DNA of 64,000 nt from JAENVU01 sp963756815 (GTDB lineage Bacteria; Actinomycetota; Acidimicrobiia; IMCC26256; JAENVU01), in the NCBI GenBank assembly GCA_963756815.1, contig CAVWPR010000024.1:144799-208798 (forward strand), in the 5' to 3' direction. Positions 53,784-63,930 of the stretch are shown here, piece after piece. Every line of letters begins with the position of its first letter. Within the stretch, counting starts at the first letter, position 1. The position numbers were made by a program, and so were the translations under genes. The notes under the pieces are model-generated. The model ran no database searches, was not told the DNA's origin, and worked only from the letters and a program-made list of their open reading frames with translations.

Positions 53784-55200
53784 TCCTGACTGGCGTCTGA
53801 CTGCCGCCGCCCAACTCTGGGGATCTGCGACCACCGCGTTGCAGGAGCAGCTGTCCGAGGCCACCTGGAACACCTGGTTCCGGGACGTCCGGGCGACCGA
53901 TCTCGACGGCGAGCACCTCCGCCTCGCGACCCCCAACGCCGTGGTGTGCGAGCGCATCCGCTCGAACTACAGCAGCCTGATCACGGCCGTGGTCCACCAG
54001 GTCGCGGGCGACGACGTCGTCATCGACCTCACGGTCGAGACCGCCCCGCGCTTCGACGAGCCCGTGCACGTCACGGTCCCTGCCGTCCCGGCGGCACGCA
54101 ACGACCACGCATCCCCGGCGAGCCCGGCACCGACCGCTGCGCCCGAGCCGGCGGCGGTGGCCTGGACCGCGTTGAACCCTCGCTACACGTTCGAGCACTT
54201 CGTCATCGGCGCGTCGAACCGCTTCGCGCACGCCGCCGCGCTCGCGGTGGCCGAGACCCCCGCCCGCTCGTACAACCCGCTGTTCATCTACGGGCCGGCC
54301 GGACTGGGCAAGACCCACCTGTTGCACGCGATCGGCAATTACGTGCGCGATGTGCACCAACTCAGTCGGGTCAGGTACGTCTCGACCGAGACGCTCATGA
54401 ACGAGTTCGTGGACGCGATCCGGAACAATGCGGCCAACTCGTTCCGCCGGCGCTACCGCGAGGTCGACGTCCTCCTCGTGGACGACATCCAGTTCCTGGA
54501 ACGCTCGCAGCAGCTCCAGGAGGAGTTCTTCCACACCTTCAACTCCCTGCACGGCGCCGGCGGGCAGATCGTCCTGTCATCGGACCGGCCGCCCAAGCAG
54601 ATCCCTCGCCTCGAGGACCGGCTCCGCACCCGGCTGGAGTGGGGGCTCATCACCGACGTCCAGCCCCCCGAGTTCGAGACGCGGCTCGCGATCCTCCGCA
54701 TGAAGGCGGAGTCCGAGCGGCTCGAGAACCTGCCCGACGACGTCCTGGCCTTCATCGCCTCGAACATCAGCGACAACGTCCGCGAGCTCGAGGGCGCCCT
54801 GATCCGCATCGCGGCCTACTCGAGCCTGCACCGCACGACGCTCGACGAGACCGTCGCGAAGCAGGTCCTCGCCGACCTGCTGCCGCCGAGCCAGCCCCGG
54901 GTCGTCACCCCCGAGCTGATCCTCGACGAGACGGCCAAGATGTTCGGCTTCACCGTCGAGGACCTCTGCGGCAAGAGCCGGCGGCGGCCGCTCGTCATCG
55001 CCCGCCAGATCGGGATGTACGTGTTCCGCGAGCTGACCGACTTCTCCTACCCGCGGATCGCCGAGCAGTTCGGCGGCCGTGACCACACGACGGTCATCCA
55101 CGCGGTGGAGAAGATCAAGGCGCTCATGACCGAGCGCCACCAGGTGTTCGACCAGGTCAACGAGCTGATGAGCCGAGTGCGGCTCGGCACCGGTGGATAA
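53764..55200 (+). CDS. dnaA: chromosomal replication initiator DnaA
   Basis: Binds oriC and opens the duplex for DnaB loading. The 478 residues contain domain I (ATTALQEQLSEATWNTWFRD), a short Ala/Pro linker (about 105-135), the AAA+ domain with Walker A YGPAGLGKTHLLHAI (about 176-190) and Walker B LLVDDIQFLE. Domain IV has the signature FGGRDHTTVIHAVEKI (about 436-451). GTG 53764 gives the longest form. GTG 53776 (VEIPDWRLT) is as likely, since GGATGGGG lies before it. The gene is transcribed away from rpmH. Confidence 0.97.
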   Translation: MDGAVEIPDWRLTAAAQLWGSATTALQEQLSEATWNTWFRDVRATDLDGEHLRLATPNAVVCERIRSNYSSLITAVVHQVAGDDVVIDLTVETAPRFDEPVHVTVPAVPAARNDHASPASPAPTAAPEPAAVAWTALNPRYTFEHFVIGASNRFAHAAALAVAETPARSYNPLFIYGPAGLGKTHLLHAIGNYVRDVHQLSRVRYVSTETLMNEFVDAIRNNAANSFRRRYREVDVLLVDDIQFLERSQQLQEEFFHTFNSLHGAGGQIVLSSDRPPKQIPRLEDRLRTRLEWGLITDVQPPEFETRLAILRMKAESERLENLPDDVLAFIASNISDNVRELEGALIRIAAYSSLHRTTLDETVAKQVLADLLPPSQPRVVTPELILDETAKMFGFTVEDLCGKSRRRPLVIARQIGMYVFRELTDFSYPRIAEQFGGRDHTTVIHAVEKIKALMTERHQVFDQVNELMSRVRLGTGG

Positions 55201-55353
55201 CCCTGTGGATGCCTGGGGATATCGCGCCGAACCCGTGGGAAACCCTGGAAAATCCCAAGGTTGGGATTCGCGAACGGTGGAAACGGGTGATGACCGTGTG
55301 GATACCCACAGACCATCCCACCTGCGACAACGGCCCATGATCCACAATCCACA
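55192..55353. other. oriC: oriC-like DnaA-box region
   Basis: The 207-base dnaA-dnaN gap has GGTGGATAA (55192-55200), TGTGGATGC (55204-55212), TGTGGATAC (55297-55305), TGATCCACA (55338-55346) and CAATCCACA (55345-55353), in both orientations. All are one or two bases from TGTGGATAA/TTATCCACA. The gap is more AT-rich than its surroundings and lies where actinobacterial oriC is found. No AT-rich unwinding element is obvious. Confidence 0.75.
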
Positions 55354-55407
55354 GGCCCTACTACCGGTACTACCAATTCAATTCTCTTCGTATCCCGGAG
55401 GTGGACA

Positions 55408-56506
55408 GTGAAGTTCCGCTGCGAGCGCGACACCCTCGCCGAGGCGATCGGCACCGCCCAACGTGCGGTGGCGGTCCGTAGCGGCGCGCTCCCGGTGCTC
55501 TCCGGCATCCAGGTGACGGCCAAGGACCACGCGGTGGAGCTGGTCGGCTCCGATCTCGATCTCACGATCCGGGTCACGATCCCGGCCCAGGTCGACGACG
55601 CCGGCGAGGCCGTGGTCCCGGCGAAGCTGTTCGACGGGCTCACCACGCGCCTGAAGCCGGGAACCGTGACCTTCGAGATCGAAGGCGACGACGCGACGGA
55701 TCTCGGCGGGTCCGGCGCGTGCCGGCGTGCGGCTCCTGCCGGCCGACGAGTTCCCCCGGGTGAGCGACCCCGAGGGAACCACGGTGACGCTCGATGCCGA
55801 GCCGCTGGCCCAGGCCCTGCGTCAGGTGATCCCCGCGGCGTCACGCGACGACGCCCGACCGATCCTCACCGGCGTCCTGCTGGCCGCGACCGCGGCGGGC
55901 ATGCGCCTCGTGGCCACCGACTCGTACCGCCTCGCCGTCCGCGACCTCGAAGGGCTGGGGATGCTGACGGAGGGGCAGAAGGTGCTCGTCGGCGCGCGCG
56001 GCCTCAACGAGGTCCAGCGAGTGTTCTCCTCGGGCACCATCGAGGTGACGCTCGGTGAGCGCGAGGTGCGGTTCAGCAACGAGTCGCGTTCGGTCACCAC
56101 CCGCCTGATCGAAGGCGACTTCCCCAACTACGAGCAGCTGATCCCGAGCGGGTACCCGAACAAGCTCGTGGTGACGCGCAGCGCGCTCGAAGAGGCGGTC
56201 CGGCTCATGCAGATCGTGGGCGAGGGCAGGGAGGGCACGCCGGTCCGGCTCGCGATGACCGTGTCGGGACTCGAGCTGTCGGCAACCGCGCAGGAGCGCG
56301 CCGACGCGGTCGAGGCCCTCGACGCGAAGTTCGAGGGCACCGACGTCACCGTCGCGTTCAACCCGCAGTTCCTGCTCGACGGCCTGCTCGCGATCGAGGG
56401 CGAGGAAGCCGTGCTCGAGACCATGGATCCCCTCAAGCCCGCGACGCTCAAGGGCAGCGACCAGCCGGAGTTCCTGTACCTGCTCATGCCCGTGCGCATC
56501 AGCTGA
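55408..56506 (+). CDS. dnaN: DNA polymerase III beta clamp (frame broken near 55700)
   Basis: Ring-shaped clamp that tethers the replicative polymerase. It starts at GTG 55408 (KFRCERDTLAEAIGTAQRAV), with CGGAGG upstream. Domain 1 ends FEIEGDDATIS. Domains 2 and 3 follow with LLPADEFPRVSDPEG, TDSYRLAVRDLEG and the C-terminal YLLMPVRIS, which forms part of the peptide-binding pocket. One extra G in ACGGATC at about 55700 breaks the frame. The corrected length is 365 residues, normal for the family. recF follows 25 bases on. Confidence 0.96.
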
Positions 56507-56531
56507 CGCGCGTGGAGCGCCGCGCCGTTCG

Positions 56532-57632
56532 ATGACGCGCCTCGACCGTCTCTGGCTGACCGACTTCCGCTGCTACGAGTACGTCGAGCTCGCGCTCGAC
56601 GCGGGCTGCACCGTCGTCACCGGCAGCAACGGGCAGGGCAAGACGAGCCTGCTCGAGGCGGTCGCGTGGTTGGCCACCGGCCGGTCGCTGCGCGGCGTTC
56701 CCGACCGCGTCCTGGTGCGCACCGGCGCCGACGAGGCCATCGTGCGCGCCGAGATCGCGCACGACGACCGGGAGGTCCTCGTCGAGGCCGCGATCCGCAG
56801 TCGGGGCCGCAACCGCATCATGGCGAACAAGCAGGCCGTGACCCGGCGCCGTGACCTCGCCGAGCACCTGCGGGTCACCGTGTTCGCGCCCGACGACCTC
56901 GCGCTCGTGAAGGGCGCGCCGGCGGGGCGCCGCGACTTCGTGGACGACCTGCTCGTGGCGTCGACGCCGCGCCTCGCCGGGGTCATCACCGACTACGAGC
57001 GCGTGCTCAAGCAGCGCAATGCGTTGTTGCGCGCCGGCATCCGAGGCGCCGAGGACCGCACCACACGCGACGTGCTCGACGCGCGCCTCGTCGCGTCCGG
57101 GGCCGCGTTGCTCGACGCGCGCCTCGAGCTGATCGAGCGACTGACCCCGGTGGTGCGCGACGCCTACGCGTCCCTCGCCGGCGACGCGCCGGGATTCGCG
57201 ACCGTCTACGAGACGGAGTGGAGTCCGGACGCGCTCGAACGCGGCTCGACGGAGCCGGCGCTGCGCGACGCTCTCGCACGGATGGCCCGGCGGGAGGAGG
57301 ACCGCGGGATCACCCTGGTCGGTCCGCACCGCGACGACTGGACCTTCGTGCTCGACGGCATGGACGCGCGCCACCACGCGTCGCAGGGCGAGCAGCGGAC
57401 CCTCGCGTTGGGTCTGCGGCTCGCCGGCCACCGCATCGTCGCCGACGTCGTCGGCGTGGAGCCGCTCCTCCTGCTCGACGACGTGTTCAGCGAGCTCGAC
57501 GCGCGTCGCGCGGCCGCGCTCGTCGCGCACCTGCCCGCGACGCAGACGCTCGTGACGACTGCCGGCGCGCTGCCGGAGGGCATCGCGGCTGCGGCCTGGG
57601 TCCGCATCGAGGGGGGACGGGTCGTTGGCTGA
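56532..57632 (+). CDS. recF: DNA replication and repair protein RecF
   Basis: ABC-type ATPase that helps load RecA at gaps. The 366 residues start MTRLDRLWLTDFRCYEYVEL. They contain Walker A GSNGQGKTSLLEAVAWLATG (about 31-50), the signature-like SQGEQRTLALGLRLA and Walker B PLLLLDDVFSELDARR (about 313-328). The frame is intact. The dciA-like gene starts inside its last codons (TTG 57625), giving an 8-base overlap. Confidence 0.95.
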   Translation: MTRLDRLWLTDFRCYEYVELALDAGCTVVTGSNGQGKTSLLEAVAWLATGRSLRGVPDRVLVRTGADEAIVRAEIAHDDREVLVEAAIRSRGRNRIMANKQAVTRRRDLAEHLRVTVFAPDDLALVKGAPAGRRDFVDDLLVASTPRLAGVITDYERVLKQRNALLRAGIRGAEDRTTRDVLDARLVASGAALLDARLELIERLTPVVRDAYASLAGDAPGFATVYETEWSPDALERGSTEPALRDALARMARREEDRGITLVGPHRDDWTFVLDGMDARHHASQGEQRTLALGLRLAGHRIVADVVGVEPLLLLDDVFSELDARRAAALVAHLPATQTLVTTAGALPEGIAAAAWVRIEGGRVVG

Positions 57633-57994
57633 CGAGCCGCGTCCCGTCGGCGACGCGCTCCGTGCCGTCCGGCGTCAGCTGGGCACGCCCGCCCCGAGCG
57701 TCCTCGAGCGGGTGCGCGTGCGCGTGGCCGGAGGTCGCGGGCGAGGCCCTCGCCCGACACAGCGTGCCGCTGCACCTGCGGCGGGGCGTGCTGCGGGTGC
57801 GGGTCGACGACCCGGCATGGGGTGGTCAGTTCCGCTACCTCGGCGACGCCCTCGTGCAAGCCCTCGCCGAGCGGGTTCCGGAAGCCGCGATCAGGGAGAT
57901 CTCGGTCACCGGCCGGGACCCCGGCGCAGGGGTCGGGGAGGGGGCGGTACCGACCCCCGACGAGTGGTCCGACGGCGGCGGCGAACCGGCCTGA
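57625..57994 (+). CDS. DciA-like (DUF721) protein (frame broken near 57728)
   Basis: By position between recF and gyrB it matches mycobacterial Rv0004, a DciA-type helicase-loading factor. It begins LADEPRPVGDALRAVRRQLG and, after one extra base near 57728, continues as WPEVAGEALARHSVPLHLRR and VRVDDPAWGGQFRYLGDALV, the DUF721 core. The C-terminal tail is TPDEWSDGGGEPA. About 122 residues after correction, short for the family. It starts at TTG 57625, overlapping recF. DciA is thought to load DnaB in bacteria without DnaC. Confidence 0.85.
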
Positions 57995-58253
57995 ATCGCG
58001 CCGCCGGAGCCACGGGTCGGTCACCGGTCCGTGGTACACTTCCAGGGCCCGAAACAGCCCGTCCGACCAGGACTTTCGCGCCTCCGTCGCCCTGGTCGGC
58101 GGCGCCCGCCCGGGCCTCGTCCGCGGACCCCCACCCGGCTCCGGAATCGCCCGAGTGTGACGCCCCGCGGTCCACCGGATGTCGGCCCCGCCGACCCCGG
58201 AGCAACCGAGTTCTCCGACGAGATGCATCCGACCCACGAGAGGTACGGCGCGA
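57995..58253. other. 259-base region before gyrB
   Basis: No gene seen. TACACT (58035-58040) could be the -10 box of a gyrBA promoter, but I see no clear -35 box. An in-frame ATG at 58179 could extend gyrB, although similarity begins only at the GTG 58254. Confidence 0.4.
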
Positions 58254-60159
58254 GTGGCCTACGGCGCAAAAGACATCACGGTGCTCAAGGGCCTCGAGCC
58301 CGTCCGCGAGCGCCCCGGGATGTACATCGGTTCGACCGGTCTGTCCGGTCTGCACCACCTGGTCTACGAGGTGGTCGACAACGCGGTCGACGAGGCGATG
58401 GCCGGCCACGCCACCCGCATCCTCGTCACGCTGCTCGCCGACGGCGGCTGCCGCGTCGACGACAACGGGCGCGGCATCCCCGTCGACAACCACGCCGACT
58501 ACAAGAACAAGTCCGCGGCCGAGGTCGTGCTCACCGTCCTGCACGCCGGCGGGAAGTTCGGCGGCGAGGGCTACAAGATCTCCGGCGGTCTCCACGGCGT
58601 CGGCGTGTCGGTCGTGAACGCGCTGTCGAGCAGGCTCGACCTCGAGATCCACCGCGACGGCAGCAAGTGGGAGATGAGCTTCGCCAAGGGCGGCAAGCCG
58701 CAGGGCAAGCTCGAGAAGAAGGCCCCGTCGAAGCGGACCGGCACCATCGTCACGTTCTGGCCGGACCCCACGATCTTCGAGGAGACCGAGTTCCGCGCGC
58801 AGACGCTGCTCGAGCGCCTCCGCGAGATGGCGTTCCTCAACAAGGGTCTCGAGATCCGCTTCCGTGACGAGCGGCCGCGAGGAGCCCGTCGAGCAGACGT
58901 TCCGGTTCGCCGGCGGCATCACCGACTTCGTGAAGCACCTCAACGCGTCGAAGGAGCCGATCTTCAAGCGCGTCGTCGCGTTCGAGGACCGCAACCGACG
59001 ACTCCGAGGTCGACGTCGCGCTGCAGTGGAACACCGGCTACCACGAGGGCATCCACTCGTTCGCGAACAACATCGCCACCACCGAGGGCGGCATGCACGA
59101 GGAGGGCTTCAAGAAGGCCCTCACCAACGTCGTGAACAAGTACGGCCGCGGCAAGAACCTGCTGAAGGAGAAGGAGGACAACCTCCTCGGCGAGGACATC
59201 CGCGAGGGGCTCACCGCGATCCTCTCGGTGAAGCTGCGCAACCCCCAGTTCGAGGGTCAGACCAAGACCAAGCTCGGCAACACCGAGATGCGCTCGATGG
59301 TCGAGAAGGTCACGAACGAGAAGCTGGCCGAGTGGCTCGAGGAGCACCCGGCCGAGGCGAAGCAGGTGATCGCGAAGTCCATGCAGGCGCCAGCGCGCCC
59401 GGGTCGCGGCCCGCCAGGCGCGCGACCTCACGCGGCGCAAGAGCCTGCTCGAGTCGTCCGCCATGCCGGGCAAGCTCGCCGACTGCTCGTCGAAGAACCC
59501 GGCCGACTGCGAGCTGTTCATCGTCGAGGGTGACAGCGCCGGCGGCTCGGCGAAGAAGGCCCGCAACCCGGAGTACCAGGCGATCCTGCCGATCCGCGGG
59601 CAAGATCCTGAACGTCGAGCGTTCCCGCATCGACAAGATGCTGAAGAACGAAGAGGTGCAGGCGCTCATCACCGCCGCGGGCACGAGCATCGGCGAGGAG
59701 TTCGACGTCGAGAAGCTCCGCTACCACAAGATCATCCTGATGAGCGACGCCGACGTCGACGGCTCGCACATCCGCACGTTGCTCCTCACGTTCTTCTACC
59801 GGCAGATGAAGGAGCTCGTGCAGGCCGGCTACGTGTACGTCGCGCAGCCGCCGCTGTTCCGCGCCGACGTCGGCAAGGACCGCACGTACCTGAAGGACGA
59901 GGCCGCGCTCCGCGCGTTCGAGGGTGAGCACGAGAACCGCAAGATCGAGGTCAGTCGCTTCAAGGGTCTCGGCGAGATGGACTGGCAGGAGCTCGGCGAG
60001 ACGACGATGAACCGCGACACGCGCTCGCTGTTGCAGGTGTCGGTCGAGGAGGCCGCGATCGCCGACGAGGTGTTCTCCACCCTCATGGGCGACGACGTCG
60101 AGTCGCGCAAGCACTTCATCCAGCAGAACGCCAAGGACGTCCGCTTCCTCGACATCTAG
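58254..60159 (+). CDS. gyrB: DNA gyrase subunit B (four frame breaks)
   Basis: ATPase subunit of gyrase, which adds negative supercoils. From GTG 58254: VAYGAKDITVLKGLEPVRER, the ATP-binding EVVDNAVDEAMAGH and GRGIPVD, GGLHGVGVSVVNALS. The TOPRIM domain contains FIVEGDSAGGSAKKARN and LMSDADVDGSHIRTLLLTF, and the end is FIQQNAKDVRFLDI. Single extra bases break the frame near 58878, 58995, 59395 and 59598. All four are insertions, and without them the protein is 633 residues. gyrA starts 42 bases downstream, so they form an operon. The breaks are almost surely sequencing errors. Confidence 0.95.
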
Positions 60160-60201
60160 CAGCACCGGCTCCCGCCCCAACCACCCCCGGAGGAGGTCGG
60201 C

Positions 60202-63200
60202 GTGCCCGACGGCACCCAGCCCCAGCTCGAATCCAACATCGAACCGATCGAGATCCAGGAGGAGATGGAACGCTCCTTCCTCGATTACGCGATGTCGGTC
60301 ATCACGTCGCGCGCGCTGCCCGACGCGCGCGACGGCCTGAAGCCCGTCCAGCGCCGGATCCTCTACGGCATGTACGAGGGCGGGCTGCGCCCGGAGCGCA
60401 ACTACAAGAAGTGCGCGTCCGCGGTCGGCGACGTGATGGGCAAGTACCACCCGCACGGTGACCAGTCGATCTACGACGCGCTCGCCGCGCATGGCACAGG
60501 ACTTCTCGCTGCGGTACCCGCTCGTCGACGGTCACGGGAACTTCGGCTCCCCCGACCCCAACGACCGCCCGGCGGCGATGCGCTACTGCATCTCGGGCGA
60601 CTCGCGCGTGTTGACCGGCGCCGGAACCGTGCGGATCGATGCGATCGCCGACGCCGAGCCGAGCTCGGAGACACCGATCGACCTGAAGGTGCTCGACCGC
60701 GACGGCAACCCGGTGCGGGCGACGAAGTTCTTCCACTCGGGGGATCACCCGACGCGGCGGCTGCGCACCCGCGAGGGATACGAGTTGACGGGCACGCACA
60801 ACCACCCCGTGCTGTGCCTCGAGCGCGATCGCCGGCGTGCCGGTGCTCCAGTGGAAGCTGCTCGAGGAGATCGAGCCGGGCACCGTGGTCGTCATCGCGC
60901 GTCATCTCGACGGACGACCAACGCGACGCCACCGCGGCGGATCTCGAGGCCGCGTTCCTGGCCGGGGCGATGGTGGCGGAGGGATGGGCGTCGACCGCCC
61001 GTGCCGGCTTCAACAACGTCGACGTCGAGTACTTCGACGCCGTGGTCGCGGCCTGGGACACGGTGGTGGGCGGTCGTCGGTATCTCAACGACCGACGACT
61101 CGCGTCGGGTCGCCGGATCCACGAGCTCGACGTGCACGACACGAGCGATCTCGCCGCGTCGCCGCTCGGCCGAGCTCGTCGGCCTGAAGAGCGCGGAGAA
61201 GCGCGTCCCCGAGTTCGTGTGGCGCGCGCCGCGCGACGCGAAGCAGGTCTTCCTCCAGGCGCTCTACGAAGGTGACGGATCCTGCTCGGACCTGGGCGCA
61301 ACTCGGTGCAGGTGTCGTACTCCACGCGCAGCGCACAACTCGCCCGCGATGTGCAGCGGCTCCTGCTCGAGTTCGGCGTGATCTCGCGGCAGTGCCGCTA
61401 CGAGAACGGCGAGATCAAGGTGGTCATCGGCAACCGGCGAGATGCGGCGCGCTTCGCTCACCGGGTCGGGTTCTGGGGCGCGAAGCAGCACAAGCTCGAG
61501 GCGCTCATCGCGGCGCTTCCCGGCACGACGACCACGCGCACGCACGATCGAGTGCCGTTCCTCGCCGAGTACCTGCGGGCCGAGAGTGGCTCGCGCGGCG
61601 ACGACCGGAAGTGGCTGGAGAAGCACGACATCGCGGCGATGGAGCGCTGGGACCGTGGCCGGGGCCGCGAGGTGCTGGACCGGATCCGGAACCCCGAGGT
61701 CGAGCGCGTGATCGCGCCGCTCGTGAGCGGCGGCTGGTACTACGCCGAGGTCGCATCGGTCGACGACGCCGGCGTGCAGCCCGTGTACTCCGTGCGCGTC
61801 GACTCCGAGGACCACTCGTTCCTCGCCGACGGGTTCGTCAATCACAACACCGAGTCGAAGCTGGCGCCGCTCGCGATGCAGCTGCTCGGCGAGATCGACG
61901 AGGACACCGTCGACTTCGAGGAGACCTACGACGGCAACAACGAGGAGCCGAAGGTCCTCCCGGCGCGATTCCCGAACCTGCTCGTCAACGGCGGCGGTGG
62001 CATCGCGGTCGGGATGGCCACGAACATCCCGCCACACAACCTCGCCGAGGTCGTGGACGCGGTGTTGCACCTCATCGACAACCCCGAGTCCACGAGCGAC
62101 GACCTGATGCAGTTCGTGAAGGCGCCCGACTTCCCGACCGGCGCGCTCATCCTCGGCCAGGCCGGCGCGCGCGACGCGTACCGGACCGGGCGCGGGTCCA
62201 TCAAGATGCGCGCCGTTGCCGAGATCGACGAGGGTCGCAAGGGCGAGCAGCGCATCGTCGTCAGTCAGGTGCCGTACCAGACCTCGGTCGAGGTGATCGG
62301 CTCCAAGATCGCCGACCTCGTGAACGAACGCAAGATCGAGGGCATCCGCGACGTGCGCAACGAGTCGGCCGGTGACTCGGTCCGCCTCGTCGTCGAGCTC
62401 AAGCGCGACGCGAACGCGCAGGTCGTGCTGAACCAGCTCTACAAGCACACGCCCATGCAGACGAACTTCGCGGTGCACATGCTCGCGTTGGTCGACGGTG
62501 CACCGCGCCTGCTGAACCTGCGCGACGCGCTGCAGGTGTACATCGACCACCAGGTCGAGATCATCACCCGCCGCACCCAGCACCGGTTGCAGAAGGCGCA
62601 GGACCGAGCGCACATCGTCGAGGGCCTGCTCAAGGCGATCGACCGGATCGACGACATCATCGCCCTCATCCGGGCCTCCGAGAGCGCCGACGCAGCGCGC
62701 CAGGAGCTGATGAGCGAGCGCTACGGCTTCAGCGAGATCCAGGCCAACCACATCCTCGACCTGCAGCTGCGCCGCCTCGCGCAGCTCGAGCACCAGAAGC
62801 TGAAGGACGAGTTCGACGAGCTCCAGAAGACGATCAAGGAGCTGCGAGTCGATCCTTGCGAGCGACGCGAAGCTCCGCACGGTCATCAAGGACGAGCTCG
62901 CCGACGTGCGCGAGAAGTACGCCGAGGGCCGGCGGACCGAGATCACGCTCGACACCGGCGACATCGCCGACCTCGACCTCATCGAGGACGAGGAGGTCGT
63001 GGTCGTCCTGTCGGCGAAGGGCTACGTGAAGACCGTCGCGTCCGACGCGTTCCGCAAGCAGGGCCGCGGCGGCAAGGGCGTGCGCGGCTCGAGCCTCAAG
63101 GACGAGGACTACGTCGCGCACCTCCTCACCACCACGATGCACTCGTACCTGCTGTTCTTCTCGAACCGTGGTCGCGTGTACCGGCTGCGCGCGCACGAGA

Positions 63201-63928
63201 TCCCGATGAAGGAGCGCACCGCGCGCGGGACCGCGATCGTGAACCTGCTCGCGCTCGGGCCCGAGGAGACCATCGAGGCGATCATCGACACGCGCACCTA
63301 CGAGGACGGCGCGTACCTCTTCTTCGCGACGAAGCTCGGTCAGGTCAAGAAGACGAAGATGGGCGAGTACGACTCGTCGCTGCGCACCGGTCTCATCGCG
63401 ATCAACCTCAAGGAGAACGACGAGCTCGTCCGGGTGATCCAGACGACCGGGGACGCCGACATCTTCATGGTCTCGCGCAACGGGATGACGATCCGCTTCA
63501 GTGAGGCCGACGTCCGGCCGATGGGACGGGCAGCCGCGGGCGTCCGCGGGATGAAGCTGAAGAACGCGGAGGACGGCGTGGTGTCCTGCGACCTGGCGAA
63601 GGACGACGCGGTCATGCTGTTCGTGAGCGCGAGCGGGCACGGGAAGCGCACCAAGCTCGACAAGTTCAACCGTCAGGGCCGGGGTGGTCAGGGCGTGCGG
63701 GGCATGAAGGTGACCGCGAGCCGGGTGGGCATCGTCGCGGCGTTCATGGTGCAGCCCGACGACGAGGTCCTCGTCTTCTCCTCCGCCGGCAATATCATTC
63801 GGACCGGCGTTCGTGACATCTCCTCACAGGGCCGTGACGCCACCGGCGTCAAGGTCGCCGCCCTCGGCAAGGGGGAGAGTGTGGTCGCCGTCGCCCCCGT
63901 GCTCGAGGGTGGTGAAGGGGAGGAATAG
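60202..63928 (+). CDS. gyrA: DNA gyrase subunit A containing an intein (several frame breaks)
   Basis: Cuts and rejoins DNA in gyrase. From GTG 60202 (GGAGGAGG upstream): MERSFLDYAMSVITSRALPD, KPVQRRILYGMYEGGLRPER, then PAAMRY with the catalytic Tyr. Here an intein (60587-61848) interrupts, and the sequence resumes TESKLAPLAMQLLGEIDEDT. The winged-helix, tower and coiled-coil parts follow, and the C-terminal propeller has the GyrA box RKQGRGGKGV, with a second similar repeat (NRQGRGGQGV). Extra bases near 60488, 60828, 60905, 61165 and 62850 and a missing base near 61290 break the frame. The corrected protein is about 1240 residues: 820 of GyrA and 420 of intein. Confidence 0.95.
60587..61848 (+). 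mobile_element. GyrA intein with LAGLIDADG homing endonuclease
   Basis: The intein starts with Cys (CISGDSRVLTGAGTVRIDAI, block A) right after MRY. Block B is GTHNHPVL. The endonuclease core has two LAGLIDADG-type motifs, FLAGAMVAEGW (about 60957) and LQALYEGDGSCS (about 61255). Block F is VYSVRVDSEDHSFLADGFV and the end is HN, followed by Thr of GyrA (TESKLAPL). This is the insertion point known for mycobacterial GyrA inteins. The length is about 420 residues after removing four apparent indels. All splicing residues seen are intact, so it should splice. Confidence 0.93.
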
Positions 63929-63930
63929 GG

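Noticed and set aside
60202..61275. gyrA as a pseudogene because of its many breaks
   Set aside because: The shifts are single bases, mostly insertions, every conserved block is present in order, and gyrase is essential; errors or a polishing problem explain it better.
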